A DNA stretch of 64,000 nt from SIG307 sp964609025. GTDB taxonomy: Bacteria > Bacillota > Clostridia > Lachnospirales > Lachnospiraceae. This document shows positions 34,176-42,941 of the stretch, piece by piece. The notes beneath the pieces are model-generated. The model did no database searches. It was not told the DNA's origin and saw only the letters and a list, made by a program, of their open reading frames with translations. The stretch is from assembly GCA_964609025.1 (NCBI GenBank), contig CAZSQM010000015.1, positions 1-64,000 on the forward strand, read 5' to 3'. Each line of letters begins with the position of its first letter. Position 1 is the stretch's first letter. A program made the position numbers and the translations under genes.

Positions 34176-35540
34176 ATGAAAAAGGAAAAAATACGATTTA
34201 CGACAACGAGAATTATTATGCTCGGCTTTTTGCTCGGTTTGCTGTTAGGGGCGGTGCTTCTGACGCTGCCGATTGCTTCCGTGGACGGGAAATCTGCCGG
34301 TTTTCTGGATGCGTTGTTTGTATCCACCAGTGCGATTTGCGTAACGGGGCTTTCTACCGTAGTAACCGTGGAACAATGGAGCTTGTTCGGGCAGATTGTG
34401 ATTCTGTTTCTGGTACAATTCGGCGGTCTTGGTATTGTTACGGTAATGACCGCAATGCTGCTCGTGTTCGGAAAACGGGTGACGCTGTCCGAACGTCTGC
34501 TGATACAGGAAGCGTACAATTTGGACACCCTTGGCGGTCTGGTCCGCGTGACAAAGAGCGTAATGAAGGGGACGTTTCTTGTAGAAGGAATCGGAGCGCT
34601 TCTTTATTTCTTCTGCTTTGTGGGAGAGTATCACATAAAAGCGGTGTGGTATGCGGTGTTTCATTCCGTATCCGCGTTCTGCAACGCGGGTCTGGATTTG
34701 GTCGGGGACGCAAGTTTTGTGCCGTACCGGACGAATGTGCCGGTCAATCTTATTACGATGGCACTGATTGTGGTCGGCGGTATCGGTTTCCCGGTCTGGT
34801 GGGATGTTTTGCATAAAACAAAGCTGGTAAGGGAAAGAGAACTTTCGCGGCATCGTTTCTGGCAGAGTCTTTCTTTGCATACCAAGCTGGCAGTCACGGT
34901 AACGACCGGTTTGATTTTCGGCGGCGCGCTGCTGTACTTTTTGTTTGAGTACAAAAATCCCGACACGATGGGGGCGTTAAGCTTAGGAGAAAAGATAATG
35001 GTTTCCTTTTTTCAATCCGTAACGACAAGGACAGCGGGCTTTCAGACGATTGCGCAGGAAGACCTTACCCCGGCTTCCGGTTTCCTCAGTTTGTTGTTTA
35101 TGTTTATCGGCGGGTCACCGTCCAGTACCGCGGGCGGCGTAAAAACAGTGACGATAGCGGTTCTTTTTCTTTCCGTGATTTCTTTGATCCGCGGGAAAAA
35201 GAATACGGAGGTGTTCGGACGCTGTATCCCGGACTTTTACATAAAAAAAGCGCTGGCGGTAATCTCCGTGAGCTTTAGCTGCATGATTGCGGGAACGCTT
35301 CTGATTTGTGTAACGCAGGGCTGGGAAGTGGTAGAATCCCTGTATGAAGTCGTTTCGGCGCTGGCGACCGTAGGTCTTTCCTGCGGAAAGACCGCGGAGT
35401 TAAACGGAATCGGCAAAGGGATTATCATTTTGTGTATGTATCTTGGACGTATCGGCCCGATTACATTGGCATTGTCCCTGCAGTCGGGAAAGAAGAAGAG
35501 CGTAAGGGAATTGCCGGAAGGAAAAGTTTTAATCGGATAA
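34176..35540 (+). CDS. ktrB: Potassium uptake protein, KtrB/TrkH family
   Basis: The 454-residue channel subunit has four membrane-pore-membrane repeats. Their filter glycines lie in SAICVTGLST (about residue 52), SAFCNAGLDL (about 172), VTTRTAGFQT (about 285) and SALATVGLSCG (about 398). It moves K+ and works with the cytosolic KtrA ring encoded 46 bases downstream. TTGGAG precedes the ATG. The length fits KtrB rather than the longer proteobacterial TrkH. Confidence 0.94.
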   Translation: MKKEKIRFTTTRIIMLGFLLGLLLGAVLLTLPIASVDGKSAGFLDALFVSTSAICVTGLSTVVTVEQWSLFGQIVILFLVQFGGLGIVTVMTAMLLVFGKRVTLSERLLIQEAYNLDTLGGLVRVTKSVMKGTFLVEGIGALLYFFCFVGEYHIKAVWYAVFHSVSAFCNAGLDLVGDASFVPYRTNVPVNLITMALIVVGGIGFPVWWDVLHKTKLVRERELSRHRFWQSLSLHTKLAVTVTTGLIFGGALLYFLFEYKNPDTMGALSLGEKIMVSFFQSVTTRTAGFQTIAQEDLTPASGFLSLLFMFIGGSPSSTAGGVKTVTIAVLFLSVISLIRGKKNTEVFGRCIPDFYIKKALAVISVSFSCMIAGTLLICVTQGWEVVESLYEVVSALATVGLSCGKTAELNGIGKGIIILCMYLGRIGPITLALSLQSGKKKSVRELPEGKVLIG

Positions 35541-35586
35541 GGACAGAAAGAGAGCAGCAGCCGCACGGCGCGGCGGAAGGAGAGCT

Positions 35587-36255
35587 ATGGCAAAGAAAGC
35601 AAAAAAGGAATTTGTGGTATTTGGATTGGGCAGGTTCGGGAGGAGCGTGGCAACGGCGCTGGCCGACGGCGGCTGTCAGGTGATGGCAGTGGATAACGAC
35701 GGAGAAAAGGTCAAGGAAATTGCGGACAGCGTAACCTATGCGGTGACTTGTGACGTTACGGATGCGGAGGCGCTTGCGTCCCTCGGCGTCGGAAATTTTG
35801 ACGGCGCGATTGTCGCTATCGGTGAGGATATCGAGGCAAGCGTACTCGTAACGATACTGGCAAAGGAGTGCGGCATTTCATATGTGTTGGCGAAAGCGCA
35901 GAATGAACTGCATGCGAAGATTTTACGCAAGGTAGGTGCGGATTTGGTGGTCTTCCCGGAGAAGGAAACCGGTATCCGCATTGCAAATAACTTAATGGAG
36001 GGCAATCTGTTAGATGCCATTGAGCTTTCTTCGACGTTCAGCCTGGTGGAAATTACAACTCCGGCGGACTGGGTAGGAAAGAATCTGATTGAACTGAACC
36101 TGCGTGCAAAGAGAAGGCTGAATGTCATCGGAATCCGCAGAAACGGAAAGCTGAATATTAACCCGGACGCAGCGGAACCGCTGCGGGACGCGGATATTCT
36201 GGTAATGATCGGAAAGAACGAGGAGTTAAATAAATTACGGGAAGTAAATAAATAA
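35587..36255 (+). CDS. ktrA: Potassium channel regulatory subunit KtrA (RCK domains)
   Basis: The 222-residue cytosolic protein has an N-terminal RCK/TrkA-N Rossmann domain (FVVFGLGRFGRSVATAL, then AVDNDGEKVKEI). This binds ATP/ADP or NAD(H). From about residue 140 comes a TrkA-C domain (FSLVEITTPADWVGKNL) which binds c-di-AMP in related proteins. It gates the KtrB channel encoded just upstream. Ribosome site GGAAGGAG. Confidence 0.95.
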   Translation: MAKKAKKEFVVFGLGRFGRSVATALADGGCQVMAVDNDGEKVKEIADSVTYAVTCDVTDAEALASLGVGNFDGAIVAIGEDIEASVLVTILAKECGISYVLAKAQNELHAKILRKVGADLVVFPEKETGIRIANNLMEGNLLDAIELSSTFSLVEITTPADWVGKNLIELNLRAKRRLNVIGIRRNGKLNINPDAAEPLRDADILVMIGKNEELNKLREVNK

Positions 36256-36278
36256 AGCCCGGAAAGGAACGGCAGAAC

Positions 36279-37061
36279 ATGATAAGCAGTACGGCAAATC
36301 CGCGGGTGAAGAATATTGTGCTGTTGCAGAAAAAGGCGAAGGAAAGACAGCGGCAGGGCTTGTTTGTAATCGAAGGGAAAAAGATGTTTGCGGAGGTGCT
36401 GCGGGACGCGCCGGAGGCAGTCGCGGAGCTTTATGTAACCGAGGAATATCTGGCGCTTCCGGAGCAAAAGGAAATGTTAGCAAAAACCTGTTATGAAATT
36501 GTTTCGGAAAGCGTAATGAAAGCTATGGCGGAAACGATGGAGCCGCAGGGCATTCTGGCAGCGGTGCGTATGCCGCGGTATGACAAACAGGCGCTTTTGC
36601 GTCGGGAAAATGCGGTCTGGCTCGCCCTGGAGGATTTGCGTGACCCCGGAAATCTGGGAACGATACTTCGGACCTCGGAAGCGGCGGGAGTGACCGGCGT
36701 TATTTTGAGCGGGAGTTCCGTTGATATTTATAACCCGAAGGTGATTCGCTCCACAATGGGAGCAATTTTCCGTGTCCCGCATTTTTATGCGGAGGACTTT
36801 CTTGCGGAGCTAAGGAGCTTAAAGGACGGCGGTGCCTGCCTTTATGCGGCGCATTTGGCCGGGACAAGGCGGTACGATGAAACGGCGTATGCGGGAAAAA
36901 CGGTGATTTTAATAGGAAATGAGGCGAACGGGTTAAGCGGGGAGGCTGCGGCAGCGGCGGATTGTCTGGTAAAAATTCCGATGGAAGGAAAAGCGGAATC
37001 GCTGAATGCGGCGGTTGCGGCGGCCCTGCTTGTGTATGAAGCATATCGCAGGCGGAGATAA
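36279..37061 (+). CDS. TrmH/SpoU family RNA 2'-O-methyltransferase
   Basis: The 260-residue enzyme has an N-terminal substrate-binding domain (about 1-95, NPRVKNIVLLQKKAKERQ) and the knotted SPOUT catalytic domain. Motif 1 is LEDLRDPGNLGTILRTSEAAG near 112-132, motif 2 LIGNEANGLS near 210, and motif 3 IPMEGKAESLNAAVAAALL near 230. It methylates a ribose in rRNA or tRNA using SAM. The exact site cannot be told. It follows ktrA by 23 bases. Confidence 0.94.
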   Translation: MISSTANPRVKNIVLLQKKAKERQRQGLFVIEGKKMFAEVLRDAPEAVAELYVTEEYLALPEQKEMLAKTCYEIVSESVMKAMAETMEPQGILAAVRMPRYDKQALLRRENAVWLALEDLRDPGNLGTILRTSEAAGVTGVILSGSSVDIYNPKVIRSTMGAIFRVPHFYAEDFLAELRSLKDGGACLYAAHLAGTRRYDETAYAGKTVILIGNEANGLSGEAAAAADCLVKIPMEGKAESLNAAVAAALLVYEAYRRRR

Positions 37062-37080
37062 TTCTGCCTGCGCTGTGCGT

Positions 37081-37104
37081 ATCCCCGTATCATAGGGGAT
37101 TTTT
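37081..37104 (+). terminator. Terminator after the SpoU methyltransferase gene
   Basis: ATCCCC (37081-37086) pairs with GGGGAT (37095-37100), followed by TTTT. CGCAGGC / GCCTGCG just upstream adds a second stem across the stop codon. Confidence 0.65.
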
Positions 37105-37238
37105 AAAGAAAAATGTCGAATCTTCTGAAAGAAAAAGAATAAAATCTGCAATTCATAATTTCCAAAAAATGTAAAGTAAGATATACTTAGTTCCGTAAAG
37201 CACAGGTGATACGGCGATGGCGTACGGAAAGGAGTATT

Positions 37239-38414
37239 ATGAAACAATTATTGGAACAGGGCGGCGGCCTTTTGCTGACCGGAATGATATTGGGAATCGG
37301 GCTTGCCGCAAGACTGGTACTTTGGGTGTATTACGCTCTGCTCGGAGCTGCCTGCAAACATCCGGACAGTACAAAAAATAAGGCGATTTGTAATATCAGG
37401 GAAGAACTGCGGGAGCGCATAGAAAGCGGAATCGGAATAAGAAGCGCGGCGATTTATATGGAGTGTCGTCTGGCAAAGTGCAAGGTACTGGGAATCCGGC
37501 TGGGGGTCTGGGAAGGAATATCGGAGCAGGCGATACTGCTTGTCATGCTGACCGGAACACTTTCGTCCCTGGGGGGAGTATTGTGGGAGTGTGAAAGCAA
37601 GCTGGTTCTTGCGATGCTGTTTTTGGGAGGAATGTCAGCCGTAGTATTGTTGTCGGCGGATTTGTTGATCGGTCTGCGGGAAAAGCATAACCGGACAAGA
37701 CTTTGTATCAGGGATTATATCGAAAACTTCTGCCTCCTGGCATGGGACAGGCAGGGGAGCAGAAGCTTTTTGAACGATACCGAGGCCCTGACGGAATCGG
37801 GGAAGGCACAACTTCGACAGGAAAAGGGTTTTCCGGGAGGAGAAGAAAACAAGGGGGGACAGACCGGGAAGGAAGAATGTCAAAATGCCCGGGAGAAAAA
37901 GAAAGAGTTACATAGCATAAAGAAAGAAGAACGCAGGGCGGAAAAAGTGCGGAAACGGGAGGAACGGAGCGCAGAAAGGGCAGGAAAAAAGGAAGCAAAG
38001 GAAAGAAAGCATTCCCTTGGTAGGGAAAGGCGAGAAGCAAAGAAGCAGAGCCGGAAGGAAAAAAGACAGACAGCAAAGGTCCACGGGGCCAAACGGCAGG
38101 GGCAGTGTAAGGCACAGCTGGAAAAAAGGAGGCTTACGGAGGAGCTGTTAAGAGAGCGAAGACAGTTGGAAGCAAGGCAGCTTGCGGAGCAAAAGAGGTA
38201 TGAACCGGCGGCGGAAGACCTGCCGAAGCCGGAAAGGGAAGAAAAAGCGGAACGTGTGGTGCGGCAAAGCGCGGAAAAGCCGGAAGGAAAGCCGGCGGGA
38301 AGCATAGGGGAGCAGACAGAAAACGCAATGGAACAGGCCCAGGCGGAAGCAGCAGCGGCGGATCATTCTTACGAGGCGCTGTTACGGGAGGTCCTGGCGG
38401 AATATTTGGCATAA
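37239..38414 (+). CDS. Membrane protein with long charged Lys/Arg/Glu-rich C-terminal tail, unknown function
   Basis: The 391-residue protein has a membrane segment at about residues 8-32 and two more at about 98-115 and 123-145. Residues 195-360 are extremely charged and low in complexity, with repeats such as KKEERRAEKVRKREERSAER and AKKQSRKEKRQTAK, probably a single long helix or coiled coil. The last 60 residues are acidic and Ala/Gln-rich. AAAGGAG precedes ATG 37239. I do not recognise a family. The tail could bind nucleic acid or ribosomes (speculative). Confidence 0.75.
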   Translation: MKQLLEQGGGLLLTGMILGIGLAARLVLWVYYALLGAACKHPDSTKNKAICNIREELRERIESGIGIRSAAIYMECRLAKCKVLGIRLGVWEGISEQAILLVMLTGTLSSLGGVLWECESKLVLAMLFLGGMSAVVLLSADLLIGLREKHNRTRLCIRDYIENFCLLAWDRQGSRSFLNDTEALTESGKAQLRQEKGFPGGEENKGGQTGKEECQNAREKKKELHSIKKEERRAEKVRKREERSAERAGKKEAKERKHSLGRERREAKKQSRKEKRQTAKVHGAKRQGQCKAQLEKRRLTEELLRERRQLEARQLAEQKRYEPAAEDLPKPEREEKAERVVRQSAEKPEGKPAGSIGEQTENAMEQAQAEAAAADHSYEALLREVLAEYLA

Positions 38415-38488
38415 AATCTGTGAAAAAGAAGAAGCTAAACAACAGGAAAGGATACGGAGGAATACCGGCCGGAATTTCACGGGCAATA

Positions 38489-38517
38489 TTGAAAAGACGG
38501 CTGAAAAGTGGTATAAT
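38489..38517 (+). promoter_or_regulatory. Sigma-A promoter of pgi (TTGAAA-N17-TATAAT)
   Basis: TTGAAA at 38489-38494 and TATAAT at 38512-38517 are separated by 17 bp. Confidence 0.8.
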
Positions 38518-38581
38518 CAGATAAACAGCTTTAGAGAAAACAGCTTTGGTAATTATTTACCGGAGGGAAAGGACGTAAGGT

Positions 38582-39928
38582 ATGAGTATGGTTACATTTG
38601 ATGCTTCTGCGGCAAAGGCGTTTGTACGCCCTGCGGAAGTGGAAATGATGGAACGGGCAGCGTTAGAGGCAAGAGAACGCCTGGTTGGAAAGTCGGGGGC
38701 AGGGAACGATTTCCTCGGATGGATTGATCTTCCGGTGGCCTACGACAAGGAGGAGTTTGCACGTATCAAAAAGGCGGCGGAAAAGATATGCTCCGATTCC
38801 GAGGTCTTGGTTGTAATCGGTATCGGCGGTTCTTATCTGGGAGCTCGTGCGGCGGTTGAGTTTTTAAGACATAGCTTTTATAATACGGTTTCCAAAGAAA
38901 TCAGAAAGACGCCGGAGATTTATTTTGCCGGCAACAACATCAGCAGTACCTATTTATCGCAGCTGATGGAAGTCATCGGCGACCGCGACTTTTCGGTCAA
39001 TATTATCAGTAAGTCCGGCACGACGACGGAGCCTGCGATTGCGTTCCGTGTATTTAAGAAGATGCTGGAGAAGAAGTACGGAAAAAGTGGGGCTGCGGGC
39101 AGAATTTACGCGACCACCGATAAAGAGAGAGGCGCATTAAAGAAGCTTGCGACGGAAGAAGGCTACGAGAGCTTTATCGTGCCGGATGATGTGGGCGGTC
39201 GTTTCTCCGTTCTGACGGCAGTCGGACTTTTGCCGATTGCGGCAAGCGGCGCGGATATTGACGCATTGATGGCGGGCGCAGCCCAGATGCGGGAGCTTTG
39301 CCTGAATGCACCTTATGCGGAAAATCCGTCCATGCAGTATGCGGCAGTGCGGAACATTCTGCTCCGCAAGGGCAAGAGCATTGAGATTCTGGCAAACTAC
39401 GAGCCGAATTTCCACTATGTTGCCGAGTGGTGGAAGCAGTTGTACGGCGAGAGCGAAGGAAAAGACCAGAAGGGTATTTTCCCGGCATCCGTAGACCTGA
39501 CCACAGACCTTCATTCTATGGGGCAGTTTATTCAGGACGGACAGAGAACGATGTTTGAAACGGTAATGGAATTGGAAAAACCGACCCACGAGCTTTTGAT
39601 TGAAGCGGAAGAGGTGGACCTTGACGGTTTGAATTACCTGACCGGAAAGAGCATTGATTTCATTAACAAGAGCGCTATGAAGGGAACCAGACTGGCACAT
39701 ACGGACGGCGGAGTTCCGAATCTTTTAGTGAAGGTGCCGGAGCGCAACGAGGTTTCTCTCGGCCAGTTGTTCTACTTCTTCGAGTTTGCCTGCGGTATCA
39801 GCGGCTATCTCCTCGGGGTGAATCCGTTCGACCAGCCGGGCGTGGAAAGCTACAAGAAGAATATGTTCGCTTTGCTCGGAAAGCCGGGCTTTGAAAAAGA
39901 GCGGGAAGAGCTGTTAAAGAGATTATAA
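38582..39928 (+). CDS. pgi: Glucose-6-phosphate isomerase
   Basis: The 448-residue enzyme interconverts glucose-6-phosphate and fructose-6-phosphate in glycolysis. It has VVIGIGGSYLGARAA near residue 78, the phosphate loop ISKSGTTTEPAIAFR near 141, QGIFPASVDLTTDLHS near 298 and GVNPFDQPGVESYKKN near 414 with the catalytic Lys. The length fits the shorter Gram-positive type. A near-consensus promoter drives it alone. Confidence 0.97.
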   Translation: MSMVTFDASAAKAFVRPAEVEMMERAALEARERLVGKSGAGNDFLGWIDLPVAYDKEEFARIKKAAEKICSDSEVLVVIGIGGSYLGARAAVEFLRHSFYNTVSKEIRKTPEIYFAGNNISSTYLSQLMEVIGDRDFSVNIISKSGTTTEPAIAFRVFKKMLEKKYGKSGAAGRIYATTDKERGALKKLATEEGYESFIVPDDVGGRFSVLTAVGLLPIAASGADIDALMAGAAQMRELCLNAPYAENPSMQYAAVRNILLRKGKSIEILANYEPNFHYVAEWWKQLYGESEGKDQKGIFPASVDLTTDLHSMGQFIQDGQRTMFETVMELEKPTHELLIEAEEVDLDGLNYLTGKSIDFINKSAMKGTRLAHTDGGVPNLLVKVPERNEVSLGQLFYFFEFACGISGYLLGVNPFDQPGVESYKKNMFALLGKPGFEKEREELLKRL

Positions 39929-40021
39929 TCAATGTTGTCAGGACTTCTGCCTGAAGCGGATGGTACGAATGGAGAAGGTAGTCTGCCAGGGTAAGAAGCA
40001 GAATAAAAAAGGCTGACGGAG

Positions 40022-40189
40022 ATGTCTGCCAGAGAAGAAGGCGGATTGTTACAAAAGGGGCGAATGCTGTTGGAACTGCGGCAGGTGAAGTATGCCAAAG
40101 CTTCAACAGTGTTCGCCCTGTCTTTGGAGGAGAAGGAACGGCTGGTGGCAAAGTATTGGGAAGTAACGAGGATGTTGCGAGGATTTTGA
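40022..40189 (+). CDS. Small frame or gene fragment downstream of pgi
   Basis: A 55-codon frame starts MSAREEGGLLQKGRMLLELR and ends VTRMLRGF. It contains a plausible amphipathic helix pair but no ribosome binding site at a good distance. I do not recognise it. It lies in a 361-base stretch between pgi and the soluble chemoreceptor that otherwise shows only an AT-rich promoter-like region (TTGAAT-N16-TATATG around 40230-40257). It could be a decayed gene. Confidence 0.3.
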   Translation: MSAREEGGLLQKGRMLLELRQVKYAKASTVFALSLEEKERLVAKYWEVTRMLRGF

Positions 40190-40289
40190 TAATAGTCAGG
40201 TATTATTTGTGAGCATAAAATTATTATTGAATAAATTCAGCAACTGTATATATGACAAAAGCAAAGAATATCGATAGGAGAAAGATAAT

Positions 40290-41123
40290 ATGAAGGAAAA
40301 TAGAAATTCTGAAGAAATACTTGATGCCATTAAAATGTGTATCCCTTATGTAAAGCAGCTGGTTCCAAACGATTTATCCGTTTCTCTTTTTGTGGAAGGC
40401 GTTTGTCAGGCCGTGACACCTGGAGATCATGTTAATCTTGGACTGGAGATTGGCAGTGAGATGGCTGATGATCCGGGACTGGTATCCGCCACCCAAAAAA
40501 AATGTGCGATTCACAACGTATTGCCGCGAGAGGTTTTTGGAATGGCTGTAGAAGGCGAATTAGTTCCTGTCCTTGATGATGATAATAATGTTCTGGGTAT
40601 CCTTGCATCTGCCTATGACATGGAGGACAAATTTCAGGTTGAAAAATCATCAGCAGCACTTTCTGACTCAATGGGTGTGATTAAAAATACTACAGACAAA
40701 ATTGCAGATGCTACGGAATATTTGTCAGGACTACTGCAGAATATACAAGCATTTTCAACGGAGGTTATTTCGGAAATTGAAAAAATATCAAAGATTGTGA
40801 GTACGATTCAGCGCAGTTCGGCACAGTCCAATATACTTGCGCTCAATGCTTCAATCGAAGCAGCCAGAGCAGGTGCGGCAGGCCGGTCCTTTACTGTTGT
40901 GGCCGAAAAAATGCGGAGCTTTTCAGATGAAAGTAAAGTTTCGGCAAACCAGATAGCAGAAACGCTTAAGGACATGCAAAATGCAGTGGTTAATTTGCAC
41001 GACCAGTTATCTGCCATGCAGGACAAATACAATGAACAGGCTGCGGATATTGTGAATATCAAAGTGAGTATGGAAGAAGTTACAAAGAATGCAAATGAAC
41101 TTAAGGACCTTGCCAAAAAATAG
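40290..41123 (+). CDS. Small soluble methyl-accepting chemotaxis protein
   Basis: The 277-residue protein has no membrane helix or HAMP domain. Residues 1-115 are a compact sensor with PYVKQLVPNDLSVSLFVEG and a Cys in KKCAIHN. The rest is a shortened receptor signalling domain whose tip SNILALNASIEAARAGAAGR is at about residues 178-197. The tip departs from the usual GEQGRGFAVVA. It should interact with CheA/CheW from the cytosol, but the helical bundle is short. Codon use is more AT-rich than its neighbours, suggesting later acquisition. Ribosome site ATAGGAGA. Confidence 0.88.
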   Translation: MKENRNSEEILDAIKMCIPYVKQLVPNDLSVSLFVEGVCQAVTPGDHVNLGLEIGSEMADDPGLVSATQKKCAIHNVLPREVFGMAVEGELVPVLDDDNNVLGILASAYDMEDKFQVEKSSAALSDSMGVIKNTTDKIADATEYLSGLLQNIQAFSTEVISEIEKISKIVSTIQRSSAQSNILALNASIEAARAGAAGRSFTVVAEKMRSFSDESKVSANQIAETLKDMQNAVVNLHDQLSAMQDKYNEQAADIVNIKVSMEEVTKNANELKDLAKK

Positions 41124-41206
41124 AGAAGCAGCATATTCAGAGGCTTCTTAAGGAAGGTAGCATATACCTATGTTACAGTGAGTTCAAAACCAAAAAGGTT
41201 TTTACT

Positions 41207-41244
41207 AACTGCCGGATTCTTTCGAGAGCCGGCAGTTGTTTTTT
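41207..41244 (+). terminator. Terminator after the soluble chemoreceptor gene
   Basis: AACTGCCGG pairs with CCGGCAGTT, followed by TTGTTTTTT. Confidence 0.85.
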
Positions 41245-41334
41245 GCAGGAAAACGTGCTGCTTCACCTGCGTTTTTTAATCGTAACTGCAACAGTCCGCC
41301 TTTTTACATATTTTTTACATTTTTTATTCACAGA

Positions 41335-41363
41335 TTGCACACAAAGGGAGGTTATGATAGACT
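41335..41363 (+). promoter_or_regulatory. Promoter of the VTC-DUF4956 pair (TTGCAC-N17-TAGACT)
   Basis: TTGCAC at 41335-41340 and TAGACT at 41358-41363 are 17 bp apart, 22 bp before the start codon. Confidence 0.6.
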
Positions 41364-41385
41364 TATAGCAGAAAGGAGGGGACGT

Positions 41386-42153
41386 ATGGCAATTGAGGTT
41401 TTCAACCGGTACGAGAAAAAATACCGTATCACGGATGAATGTTACCGGAAGCTGAGGGAACGCCTCGCGGAATATATGGAAGCGGATGCCCACAGTAAGG
41501 ACGGGGAGTTTTATACAATCTGTAATATCTATTATGATACTCCGCAGAACGATTTGATTCGGCGTTCTTTGGAAAAGCCGGTTTATAAGGAAAAGCTGCG
41601 GCTTCGAAGCTACGGGGTGGCGGCACCGGAGGATAAAGTCTTTCTGGAAATCAAGAAAAAGTATAAAGGTCTGGTAAATAAGCGGAGAACCAAGCTGAAG
41701 CTGGCAGAGGCCTATGAATTTGTCCGGACGGGAAAAGTGCCTCCGTATCAGCCGTATATGAATACACAGGTATTGAATGAGCTGTGCTATTTCCTGCACA
41801 GAATGGAGCTTATTCCGGCAGTATTTCTATCCTACGACCGGGTTGCCCTGTTCGGAAAGGAAAATAAGGAGTTTCGTGTTACATTTGACCGTAATATTAC
41901 GACCAGACGGTATGATTTGGGGCTTCATTACGGAGTTTACGGAGAGAAGCTTCTGCCGGAGGACGAATGGATTATGGAAGTGAAAATCGACAGGGCGATG
42001 CCGCTTTGGATGACGAAGCTGCTTTCGGAGTTTCAAATTTATCCGGCGTCCTTTTCAAAATACGGAACCGAGTATAAGAACTATATTACAGGGCAGGAAA
42101 CATCGGAACGGGAGGCGGCTCCTGCAAGGGAAGAAGTCCTGTTTACGGCATAA
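41386..42153 (+). CDS. VTC-domain (polyphosphate polymerase-like) protein
   Basis: The 255-residue protein starts EVFNRYEKKYRITDECYRKL, the entry of the VTC/CYTH tunnel fold. It carries basic substrate-contact motifs KLRLRSYG near residue 70, EIKKKYKGLVNKRRTKL near 88 and acidic metal ligands EWIMEVKIDRAMP near 194. In yeast, Vtc4 polymerises polyphosphate from ATP; the bacterial members are poorly known. AAAGGAGGGG precedes ATG 41386. It is paired with a DUF4956 membrane protein 26 bases downstream, a conserved association. Confidence 0.9.
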   Translation: MAIEVFNRYEKKYRITDECYRKLRERLAEYMEADAHSKDGEFYTICNIYYDTPQNDLIRRSLEKPVYKEKLRLRSYGVAAPEDKVFLEIKKKYKGLVNKRRTKLKLAEAYEFVRTGKVPPYQPYMNTQVLNELCYFLHRMELIPAVFLSYDRVALFGKENKEFRVTFDRNITTRRYDLGLHYGVYGEKLLPEDEWIMEVKIDRAMPLWMTKLLSEFQIYPASFSKYGTEYKNYITGQETSEREAAPAREEVLFTA

Positions 42154-42179
42154 AATAATTGTTAAAGGAAGGAAAGAAT

Positions 42180-42869
42180 ATGTTAGAAAAATTATTCGGA
42201 GTAGCAGAACAAACAGAGGTAATCGGTGTTACGGAAACGCTTTCTTATATGTTGGCGGCAGTTGTAATCGGAATCATAATTGCGGCGGTTTACATAGTGA
42301 TTACGGAGAAAAGCAGACGTTCGTTCGGTTTTATTGTCAGCATGCTGATGCTTCCGGCGGTTGTTACCCTTGTGATTATTTTAGTCGGGAGCAATGTGGC
42401 ACGCGCGTTCTCGATTGCGGGTGTATTTTCTTTGGTGAGGTTTCGGAGCATGCCGGGAGAGTCAAAGGACATTTCCCTTGTGTTTATGGCAATGGCGGCG
42501 GGACTTGCGTGCGGGCTCGGCTATATTACGCTTGCCTTCTGCGTTCTGGCGGCATTAAGCGTTATCACGATACTTGGCTTCAAGGTAGTGGCAGTCTGCT
42601 TTAAGAATACGGCAAAGCAGCTCCGGATACTGATACCGGAGGATATGAATTATAACGGGGCATTTGACGATATTTTCAAACAGTATACGAAGGGAGCTTC
42701 CCTGGAGCGTGTTAAGGCCACAAATATGGGAACGCTGTTTGAACTGACCTATCAGGTACAGATGAAGCCGGACGCGGATGAGAAGAAGTTTATTGATGAA
42801 ATCCGCTGCCGCAACGGAAATTTAAATATTATTCTCTGCGTGAAGGAGCAGGGCACCGAAAAGCTATAA
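42180..42869 (+). CDS. DUF4956 family membrane protein
   Basis: The 229-residue protein has four membrane segments at about residues 18-42, 50-70, 90-110 and 115-140, with the conserved loop GVFSLVRFRSMPGESKDISL between them. A soluble C-terminal domain follows (about 145-229). It always travels with VTC-domain genes in many Firmicutes, sometimes with a CotH-type kinase; none is seen here. It may export or anchor polyphosphate made by its partner (inference). AAAGGAAGGAAAG precedes ATG 42180. Confidence 0.9.
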   Translation: MLEKLFGVAEQTEVIGVTETLSYMLAAVVIGIIIAAVYIVITEKSRRSFGFIVSMLMLPAVVTLVIILVGSNVARAFSIAGVFSLVRFRSMPGESKDISLVFMAMAAGLACGLGYITLAFCVLAALSVITILGFKVVAVCFKNTAKQLRILIPEDMNYNGAFDDIFKQYTKGASLERVKATNMGTLFELTYQVQMKPDADEKKFIDEIRCRNGNLNIILCVKEQGTEKL

Positions 42870-42874
42870 AACGC

Positions 42875-42903
42875 TTGCACAGAAGACCGAAATGAGGTAT
42901 ACT
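42875..42903 (+). promoter_or_regulatory. Sigma-A promoter of the nfeD-stomatin pair (TTGCAC-N17-TATACT)
   Basis: TTGCAC at 42875-42880 and TATACT at 42898-42903 are 17 bp apart. Confidence 0.75.
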
Positions 42904-42941
42904 GGATACAGAGTATTCTGCTCGGAAGAAAGGAGGAGGCT

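Noticed and set aside
34124..34816. Plus-strand 230-codon frame overlapping ktrB
   Set aside because: Out of frame with the clear potassium channel gene; Arg/Ser-rich composition typical of a shadow.
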